A DNA stretch of 64,000 nt from Pseudidiomarina gelatinasegens (GTDB lineage Bacteria > Pseudomonadota > Gammaproteobacteria > Enterobacterales > Alteromonadaceae), in NCBI RefSeq assembly GCF_004025325.1, contig NZ_RSFE01000001.1, positions 124,001-188,000 on the forward strand, given 5' to 3'. Made by a program: the position numbers and the translations under genes. The notes under the pieces are model-generated. The model did not search any database and was not told the origin of the DNA. It saw only the letters and a list, made by a program, of their open reading frames with translations. This document shows, one piece after another, positions 57,758 to 64,000 of the stretch (position 1 is the first letter of the stretch; every line of letters begins with the position of its first letter).

Positions 57758-59730
57758 TAATGACCCTGTTCTTCAATTTTTTGTAACAACATTGCGGCTT
57801 CACGTTTAGCATCTTCATCATCAGAAGCAGCAACTTTTTCCAGCTCTTCACGCGCTAACTCGTACTCATCCATATCCATGTAAGCACGAGCAAGATCTAA
57901 GATACCTGATGGCGTTTCTTCACTGTCATCAACTTGACCCGCTTCGCGTTCAAAACGTGGACTGTCAAAATCAGAATCCTCAGATTCAGCCTCTTCCAAT
58001 AACGCATCAATTTCGAGGAACTCGTCGCTGGCGTCTTCATCAAGCGTCAACTCAGTCTCTGCTTTACTGTCACTGTCATCGCTCGGTTCTTCAGCACTTA
58101 GGCCTTCTAAGTCAATGTCATCAAGGCTGATATCTTCAAATTGTTCCAGTTCAACATCAACGTCGGTTGGCTCCGGTTTTTTGCTCGCTGGCTCGTCGTC
58201 GATATGAAAATCCAAAGTCATATCATCGTCGTTGCTAACCTCAGCTTTAGTTTCTTCCGTATCGTCTTGCTCTGGTTCTGGCTCTGGCTCAGGTTCAACT
58301 TCTGACAACGTTTCAAACTCAGGCTCAGACTCAGATTGCGACTCAGACGCTACTTCAGCTTCGTCAGTGCTCTCTTCCTGGTCAAAGCTTGATGCCAACA
58401 AACTGTCTAAATCGGTATCTTCATCGTTATCAGCTGGCTGCTCGGTTTCAGACGCTTCTGTTTCTTCGTCCAGCGCAGCAAGCTCATCTTCAAGCTGTGT
58501 CGCCTCATCGTCGACATCGTCTTCCAACTGAGCGTAGTCATCGTCATCATCCAAACGCTCAAATTCCGGCATCTCAGCAGCTTCTTCAGCGGCAGCGGCC
58601 TGCTCGGCCTCTTCAAAGGCACTGAGTTTCTCGGCCGATTCTTCTTTGCCTTGCTCTTTCTCTTTCGCAGCAGCCTGCATAGCGCCGTTGTATGGGCCTA
58701 AATGTTCACGATTAAGCCGACGCACATACAGCATGTACCAAATAATCGCCGCCAATAATAATGGAATCAAAATCGCCAAGGTTAACTGGAACGGTTGCAA
58801 TAACCACTCGACGAAGGCTTCATAGTCCGATGGTTTCTTGCGGGATGTTGGTTTTGGTGTCGCAGCAGGTTTCTGTTCAACTTCTGGCTCAGGTTTCACT
58901 TCCGTTTGAGTTGTAACTTCCGCGTCCGGTTCTTCCGTTAGAGCTGCAGCCGCAGTTGTAGGTTGCTCGTCAGCAATCTCGGCGGTGGTCTCTGCCGTCG
59001 TTGCGTCGGTTGTGTCGGCTACATCAACTTGCTCCTGCTGCGTTGCAGCCAATTCAGCTTCAATTTGTTGCTGTAAATCCGACTCAGCCCGCTGCTCGGC
59101 ATTCATTTTCAACTGCATTTGCTCAAGCTGCGCTGTCACACTGTCCAGTCGCTCTTGCAGCGCATTATTTTCGCTATTTAACCGCTCAATTAACGTAATA
59201 GACTCCGCCAACTGGCCGCGCAATTGAGTCAGCTCTTGTGCATCAAATTGAATCGATTCGGTTGCCGGTTCAACATTTTCGGCATCTGCGCTAGGTGTTT
59301 CTGTCACCGCACCTGGCGACGCCGGTTCAACCACTTCTTCGGTGCGCGCAGTATCAGCTGGTTCGTCGGTAACTACCGGCGCTGATTGCGCACGTTGAAC
59401 TTGCGCTGCTGGTGGAACTTTCAAATAGTAACCATCCATCATGCGGTCAGCACGACCGTTAATGAACGCTTCGGGATTCAGCTCAATGAATAAATCCATC
59501 ATTTCATACACTGACAAATCGGTTTTATCGCCGTAATACATGGCAATAGACCAAAGTGTGTCAGATGAAACTATTGGACCAAACCGATCAGCTTGCCACC
59601 GTGAGGTCGCCTGCCCCTGCAGCATCACAACTGCACTTGTATTCACAAAGCTAGCGTCTGCGGTTACCACCGTCGACGAGCCGAGTGCCAGTGCTATACC
59701 GGCTGCAACTGCCAAGGTATTCCGTTTCAT
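57757..59730 (-). CDS. fimV: FimV-family polar/pilus assembly regulator
   Basis: Peptidoglycan-binding inner-membrane hub that in Pseudomonas and Vibrio organises the cell pole and supports type IV pili. The 657-aa protein has a signal peptide, a LysM-like region ([19 protein letters not shown]), a coiled coil (about 165-225), one membrane span (about 315-340, [19 protein letters not shown]), a very acidic cytosolic part (about 385-610) and the conserved C-terminal FimV motif with [24 protein letters not shown]. Shorter than the Pseudomonas protein. Coupled to truA. It could act on the pilus encoded at 39660-47715, but no direct link is visible. Confidence 0.9.
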   Translation of the reverse strand: MKRNTLAVAAGIALALGSSTVVTADASFVNTSAVVMLQGQATSRWQADRFGPIVSSDTLWSIAMYYGDKTDLSVYEMMDLFIELNPEAFINGRADRMMDGYYLKVPPAAQVQRAQSAPVVTDEPADTARTEEVVEPASPGAVTETPSADAENVEPATESIQFDAQELTQLRGQLAESITLIERLNSENNALQERLDSVTAQLEQMQLKMNAEQRAESDLQQQIEAELAATQQEQVDVADTTDATTAETTAEIADEQPTTAAAALTEEPDAEVTTQTEVKPEPEVEQKPAATPKPTSRKKPSDYEAFVEWLLQPFQLTLAILIPLLLAAIIWYMLYVRRLNREHLGPYNGAMQAAAKEKEQGKEESAEKLSAFEEAEQAAAAEEAAEMPEFERLDDDDDYAQLEDDVDDEATQLEDELAALDEETEASETEQPADNDEDTDLDSLLASSFDQEESTDEAEVASESQSESEPEFETLSEVEPEPEPEPEQDDTEETKAEVSNDDDMTLDFHIDDEPASKKPEPTDVDVELEQFEDISLDDIDLEGLSAEEPSDDSDSKAETELTLDEDASDEFLEIDALLEEAESEDSDFDSPRFEREAGQVDDSEETPSGILDLARAYMDMDEYELAREELEKVAASDDEDAKREAAMLLQKIEEQGH

Positions 59731-59793
59731 TGAGCTGGTTCCCTCTTTTGTAATCGTTGTAATTATCGGTACCGCATTGAAAGATGGATAGTT

Positions 59794-60810
59794 TTACATA
59801 TAGTCGCGAATTAAGTGTTCTGCAATCTGAATACTGTTTGTCGCGGCGCCTTTACGCACATTATCTGCTACAACCCACAAATTTAAACCCTGTGGATGTG
59901 AAATGTCGTTTCGCACGCGGCCTACAAAAACTTCATCGTGTCCTGCTGCGTTACCTACTTGTGTCGGAAAATCATCATTGTTATCGAACAAATGCACACC
60001 CGGTGCATTGCGTAATAATTCCTTCGCCTGCACTGCATCAAGCGGCTGCAAGGTTTCTATATGAATCGCTTCCGCATGTCCGAAAAATACTGGCACACGC
60101 ACGGCTGTCGCATTAACCCGAATGCTTTCATCACCAAAAATCTTCTGCGTTTCCCACACCATTTTCATTTCTTCTTTGGTGTAATCGTTATCCATAAATA
60201 CATCAATTTGTGGAATGCAATTGAACGCAATTTGACGGCTAAAGCAGTCGACCTCAACTGGGCGGCCATTCAATAAAGCTGCCGTTTGTTGCGCTAATTC
60301 ATCCATCGCCTCTTTACCTGCGCCCGAAGTGGACTGGTACGTTGCCACGTTAATACGGTCAATACCCACAGCATCGTGGATAGGCTTAAGTGCCACCAAC
60401 ATTTGAATGGTCGAGCAATTCGGGTTAGCAACAATGTTGCGATTGCGAAAATCAGCTAACGCGTGCGCATTAACTTCCGGCACCACCAGAGGGATATCCG
60501 GCTCGTAGCGAAACTCAGAGGTATTATCAATAACAATGCAGCCAGCATCCGCGGCTCGCGGCGCATACATGCGCGAAATTGCTCCGCCCGCTGAGAAAAA
60601 GCCAAGTTCAACCTGACTCCAATCAAAGGTGTCGGCGTCGAGCACGGTAACTTCTTCACCACGAAAGGTAACTGTCGAACCCGCTGAACGGCTACTCGCC
60701 AGCGGAAATAACTGAGCGACAGGAAAGTCGCGAACTTCTAAAATTTCAATCATGTGCTGACCGACAAGGCCAGTCGCTCCAAGTACCGCAACATTATAAG
60801 CGCGTGACAT
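59794..60810 (-). CDS. asd: Aspartate-semialdehyde dehydrogenase
   Basis: Reduces aspartyl phosphate to the semialdehyde for lysine, threonine, methionine and cell-wall synthesis. The 338-aa protein has the NADP loop VAVLGATGLVGQHMIEIL, catalytic Cys in NPNCSTIQM (about 132), STSGAGKEAMDEL and the catalytic His in VFFGHAEA. All active-site residues are present, so it is a true Asd and not the inactive-looking Usg paralogue found at this position in E. coli. The ATG at 60810, with CAGGAG upstream, overlaps the pdxB stop by one base; the longer frame to 60867 is rejected. Confidence 0.94.
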   Translation of the reverse strand: MSRAYNVAVLGATGLVGQHMIEILEVRDFPVAQLFPLASSRSAGSTVTFRGEEVTVLDADTFDWSQVELGFFSAGGAISRMYAPRAADAGCIVIDNTSEFRYEPDIPLVVPEVNAHALADFRNRNIVANPNCSTIQMLVALKPIHDAVGIDRINVATYQSTSGAGKEAMDELAQQTAALLNGRPVEVDCFSRQIAFNCIPQIDVFMDNDYTKEEMKMVWETQKIFGDESIRVNATAVRVPVFFGHAEAIHIETLQPLDAVQAKELLRNAPGVHLFDNNDDFPTQVGNAAGHDEVFVGRVRNDISHPQGLNLWVVADNVRKGAATNSIQIAEHLIRDYM

Positions 60811-61997
60811 TACTGCTCCTGTATAAATTTGAATGAAAAGGTGAGCTGAGCAAGTCGTTCTTGCCACTCACTCTGCGCCAACCAGTCGTTACCATGAACT
60901 TCACCACAGGATAACTCTGCGCGCGCTGCATAATTGCGGCGCAGGCGATCAAAGTCCGCCTCGGTAAACGCGTTCTGACGTAATAACTGGTCGTCATTTC
61001 GTATATCATAAATGTCACGCACCCAAGATGCTAGCATTTGCCATGTCGGCGCCTGTAAAGTCTGCCACTGCCGTTTGCGCGTTGCTTCAGGCCAATGTTC
61101 CAGTAGCTGCGAAAGCTGCGGCAAACGAACCCGCTGCTGCGGTATCAGCAAGGTTTCGCAAACATGCTCAAACAGTCGTAATGTACCTGCTACTTTACCC
61201 GCTACGCTGTGGCCTGCAATATGCGGAGTTGCATAGAGTAACCAAGGCATTAAGTCAGCAGCTATGGTTGGTTCGTGCTCCCACACATCCAGCACCACGT
61301 GCAAGGGCTGCTGCGCTTGCATTGCTTGCCGTAAACCTTGTTCCTCGACCACCGCCCCACGGCTTGCATTAATTAGCAAACAATCTGCGGGTAAAGCGGC
61401 TATCGCGGCACTGTCGAATAAATGGTAGGTAGCGTGCGTACCAGCTTGCGTTAAGGGTACATGGCAACTAATGACGCCACTGTTCAGAACGCGCTGCCAA
61501 TCGGCATGCACGCCTTTAACACCTTGCTCTGCCAGCGGTGGATCATAATAGTGCACGGTAAAACCAAGCCCACTGAGACGTTGCCCAGCAGCCCGTCCGG
61601 TATGGCCAGCGCCAATAATAGCAACCTCACCCGACGGCAGTTGCTGGCACTGTAAGGCAAAATTGCTGACTGCACTTGCCACATAATCGCCAACTGCATT
61701 TGCATTCACACCGGGCGTCGACACGAAGGCAACCCCAGCAGCTTTGCAAGCAGCAGTATCAACATGCTCGGTACCGATGGTAGCCGTACCCAGCCAGCGC
61801 AGCTTAGGAGCTTGCGCCAATAATTGCGAATCAACCTTAGTGATCGACCGAATCATCAGTGCATCAGCTTGCGCTAACAGTTCTGGTTGCGGTTGTCGCC
61901 CTTGAAATGTGGTCAGCGTTAACCCTACTCCCTGAGCCGTTAATGCATCAGCGAGTTCGTTAACCAAAGGCATCGAGGCATCCGCCAATACATGCAT
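60810..61997 (-). CDS. pdxB: Erythronate-4-phosphate dehydrogenase
   Basis: Second step of DXP-dependent pyridoxal phosphate synthesis. The 395-aa protein is a D-isomer-specific 2-hydroxyacid dehydrogenase: NAD loop IIGAGHTGRAAGQRL (about 120-134), catalytic Arg in LINASRGAVV, Glu in DVWEHEP and His in PHIAGHSVAGK, followed by the C-terminal PdxB dimerisation domain. Order pdxB-asd-fimV-truA corresponds to pdxB-usg-truA of E. coli. Confidence 0.95.
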   Translation of the reverse strand: MHVLADASMPLVNELADALTAQGVGLTLTTFQGRQPQPELLAQADALMIRSITKVDSQLLAQAPKLRWLGTATIGTEHVDTAACKAAGVAFVSTPGVNANAVGDYVASAVSNFALQCQQLPSGEVAIIGAGHTGRAAGQRLSGLGFTVHYYDPPLAEQGVKGVHADWQRVLNSGVISCHVPLTQAGTHATYHLFDSAAIAALPADCLLINASRGAVVEEQGLRQAMQAQQPLHVVLDVWEHEPTIAADLMPWLLYATPHIAGHSVAGKVAGTLRLFEHVCETLLIPQQRVRLPQLSQLLEHWPEATRKRQWQTLQAPTWQMLASWVRDIYDIRNDDQLLRQNAFTEADFDRLRRNYAARAELSCGEVHGNDWLAQSEWQERLAQLTFSFKFIQEQ

Positions 61998-62050
61998 TGA
62001 CCAGACCTTCTAAAATTTAGCGATGGATGAATTGTTAAAGAGCATACAAC

Positions 62051-62078
62051 AAAAAGGTGCGCCAATGCGCACCTTTTT
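62051..62078. terminator. Terminator after fabB
   Basis: AAAAGGTGCGC and GCGCACCTTTT pair around CAAT with A/T-runs on both sides. It ends fabB about 30 bases past the stop. Confidence 0.93.
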
Positions 62079-62108
62079 ACCATCGTCTATTAGATGAAGA
62101 TGTTAATT

Positions 62109-63320
62109 TTATTGATATTTACGCAAAACTAACGTTGCGTTAGTTCCACCGAAACCAAAACTGTTCGACATAACGGTCGTCAGAGCAGTTTGCTTAGGTT
62201 CACGAACAATATTCATGTCGCCTGCAGCAGGGTCCAAGTTTTCAATGTTAATTGAAGGAGCTACAAAGCCATGCTTCATCATTAACAATGAGTAAATGGC
62301 CTCATGCACACCTGCAGCGCCCAGTGAATGACCGGTCATAGCTTTGGTTGCACTGATAAATGGTGATGCATCACCAAACACTTCACGAATCGCTTCCAGT
62401 TCTTTGGTATCGCCAACTGGTGTCGAAGTTCCGTGCGTGTTCAGGTAGTCAATTGGTGTATCAACTGTTTCCATCGCCATCTTCATGCAACGTACTGCAC
62501 CTTCACCAGAAGGCGCAACCATGTCATAGCCATCAGATGTTGCGCCATAACCCACAATTTCTGCGTAGATATGGGCACCACGTGCAAGCGCGGTCTCTAA
62601 CTCTTCAACGACAACGATACCGCCGCCGCCAGCAGGAACAAACCCATCACGGTCAGCGTCGTAAGTACGTGACGCTTTCGTTGGGTCATCGTTGTACTTC
62701 GTACTCAATGCACCCATGGCGTCAAATTCCATGCCGAGCGTCCAATGCAGCTCTTCACCACCGCCTGCGAACACGCGGTCTTGTTTGCCTAATTGGATCA
62801 GTTCAAGTGCATGTCCGATACAATGTGCTGACGTAGCACAAGCTGAACTAATCGAATAGTTCACCCCTTTAATTTTGAATGGCGTTGCCAAACATGCGGA
62901 GGTTGTTGATGCCATACAACGCGGAACCATATAAGGCCCAACACGTTTCACACCTTTTTCACGCAAGGTATCTGCGGCACCCACTTGATGCTCACCAGAC
63001 GCACCACCCGAACCTACCACCAACCCAGTACGAGGGTTCGAGATTTGCTCTTCTGTTAAAGCTGCATCTTCAATAGCTTGCGCCATAGCCATATAGGCAT
63101 AAGCGGCTGAGTTGCCCATAAAGCGAAATGCTTTACGATCAATATGGTCAGCCGGGTTGGCCCGAACTGGCCCCCACACCTGGCAACGCAGACCCATATC
63201 TGCAAACTCTTGAGAGAATTCGATGCCCGAGCGTCCTTGTTGCAACGACTCCAACACCTCTTGTTTGTTCACGCCGATACTTGACACAATGCCAAGGCCG
63301 GTAATCACTGCTCTTCTCAT
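62109..63320 (-). CDS. fabB: Beta-ketoacyl-ACP synthase I
   Basis: Elongating condensing enzyme of type II fatty acid synthesis, needed for unsaturated fatty acids. The protein (403 aa) has the catalytic Cys in [11 protein letters not shown] (about 163), His in THGTSTPVG and [11 protein letters not shown], and the C-terminal [11 protein letters not shown]. Two starts are possible: ATG at 63326 sits only two bases after AGGA, while the ATG at 63320 ([16 protein letters not shown]) has correct spacing and matches E. coli FabB. A FadR-like site lies upstream (63373-63389). Confidence 0.96.
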   Translation of the reverse strand: MRRAVITGLGIVSSIGVNKQEVLESLQQGRSGIEFSQEFADMGLRCQVWGPVRANPADHIDRKAFRFMGNSAAYAYMAMAQAIEDAALTEEQISNPRTGLVVGSGGASGEHQVGAADTLREKGVKRVGPYMVPRCMASTTSACLATPFKIKGVNYSISSACATSAHCIGHALELIQLGKQDRVFAGGGEELHWTLGMEFDAMGALSTKYNDDPTKASRTYDADRDGFVPAGGGGIVVVEELETALARGAHIYAEIVGYGATSDGYDMVAPSGEGAVRCMKMAMETVDTPIDYLNTHGTSTPVGDTKELEAIREVFGDASPFISATKAMTGHSLGAAGVHEAIYSLLMMKHGFVAPSINIENLDPAAGDMNIVREPKQTALTTVMSNSFGFGGTNATLVLRKYQ

Positions 63321-63372
63321 TCTCATATCCTGTCTTGCTGAGCGCTCGTGTATGTTAGCCCACTTCTGTAAA

Positions 63373-63389
63373 AAAGTGGTCTGCTTTCC
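63373..63389. promoter_or_regulatory. FadR-like site upstream of fabB
   Basis: AAGTGGTCTGCTTTCC shares AA-TGGTCTG with the FadR operator. In E. coli FadR activates fabB from an upstream site. The right half is degenerate, so this is a moderate match. Confidence 0.4.
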
Positions 63390-63454
63390 GCTTTTTTACC
63401 CAAATATTGTTAAACTAATACGCATGTTTAACCGAATGTTGTGAGTTTTCACTC

Positions 63455-64000
63455 GTGAATCATCAATCAGCTGATTGTCTGTCACCCGCAAAAGTTACCT
63501 ATAACGCGTTTGGGTTACCTGTTTCCACTGAATTTGACGATATCTACTTTACCAACGAAAACGGGTTGGCCGAAAGCCAATACGTATTCATTCAGCATAA
63601 CGATCTAGAAAAGCGCTGGCAAACGCATTCTTATACAACCTTTACTATTGCGGAAACTGGGTTTGGCACCGGACTGAATTTTCTCGCCTGTTGGGCCATG
63701 TTTCAAAAGCATGCGCCGCCGCAACTTCGACTGCACTTTATTTCATTTGAAAAACACCCATTACCTAAAGCGGATTTAGAACGTGCCTTAAGTCACTTCC
63801 CGGAACTTGCGAGCGAAGCAGCTGAGCTACTAAAAGCTTATCCGGTGCCCCATCAGGGCTGTCATCGCATGCAATTTTGCCAAGGGCGCGTAGTACTCGA
63901 CTTATGGCTTGGTGATATACATCACCAGTTGCCCCAATGGCTTCCACATGCACAACAAACCGTTGATGCTTGGTTTCTTGATGGTTTTGCCCCAGACAAA
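63455..64000 (+). CDS. mnmC: tRNA 5-methylaminomethyl-2-thiouridine biosynthesis protein MnmC, N-terminal part
   Basis: Bifunctional enzyme for the last steps of the mnm5s2U wobble modification; only the N-terminal methyltransferase portion (about 182 codons) is in the window. Visible motifs are DFDDVYF-like FDDIYFTNENGLAESQYVF, the SAM loop AETGFGTGLNFLACW, LHFISFEKHPL and DAWFLDGFAPDK at the edge. The frame has no nearby in-frame ATG; a GTG at 63455 is the likeliest start. Divergent from fabB, as in E. coli. Confidence 0.92.
   Translation, partial: MNHQSADCLSPAKVTYNAFGLPVSTEFDDIYFTNENGLAESQYVFIQHNDLEKRWQTHSYTTFTIAETGFGTGLNFLACWAMFQKHAPPQLRLHFISFEKHPLPKADLERALSHFPELASEAAELLKAYPVPHQGCHRMQFCQGRVVLDLWLGDIHHQLPQWLPHAQQTVDAWFLDGFAPDK

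Noticed and set aside
59794-60810. Assignment of this gene as usg, the paralogue next to pdxB in E. coli
   Set aside because: The catalytic Cys, His and NADP loop of a working aspartate-semialdehyde dehydrogenase are all present.

Overview
The window is chromosomal DNA from a gammaproteobacterium, most likely of the order Alteromonadales and close to Idiomarinaceae. This rests on protein resemblance and gene order (grpE/nadK/recN/bamE; tig-clpP-clpX-lon-hup-ppiD; fimV-truA-folC-dedD-cvpA-purF; MoxR/Bat operon; fadIJ). No database search was possible. Coding density is high, most genes are housekeeping genes, and no insertion sequence, prophage or CRISPR array was seen.

Layout: 1-2485 carries carB (cut by the window edge), carA and dapB. 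2563-4848 holds a cation-coupled dicarboxylate/amino-acid symporter and an M48 lipoprotein protease, separated by short-repeat and palindromic DNA. 4873-8756 is the dnaJ/dnaK/grpE chaperone block, with clear sigma-32 promoters before grpE and dnaK. On the + strand, 8882-17442 has nadK, LexA-controlled recN, bamE, an M16 protease and a large GGDEF-EAL sensor. 17648-21081 is fadIJ with a FadR-like operator. 21254-28156 is a MoxR-DUF58-DUF4381-BatA-BatB/C-BatD operon. 28240-36713 is the proteostasis block ppiD, tRNA-Asp, hup, lon, clpX, clpP, tig. 36868-37998 is a GAF-GGDEF protein. 38117-38515 is a four-gene tRNA cluster (Pro-Arg-His-Pro in transcription order), followed by folD.

39660-47715 is the least ordinary region: a compact ten-gene pilus operon. 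It has a PilL/TcpQ-like protein, a lipoprotein secretin, a PilO-like bitopic protein, PilP, the ATPase, the platform protein, three prepilin-like proteins and a TadE-like pseudopilin. The machinery resembles type IVb (R64/TCP) systems, but the pilins have short leaders and Phe at +1 as in type IVa, and no prepilin peptidase is encoded here. The leader carries an inverted repeat that overlaps the Shine-Dalgarno sequence.

From 47823 to the end are topA, astB, purF, cvpA, dedD, folC, accD, truA, fimV, asd, pdxB, fabB and the start of mnmC. Several regulatory signals agree with the genes they precede: sigma-32 at grpE, dnaK and lon; LexA at recN; FadR-like sites at fadI and fabB; and a GC-rich discriminator promoter at the tRNA cluster.
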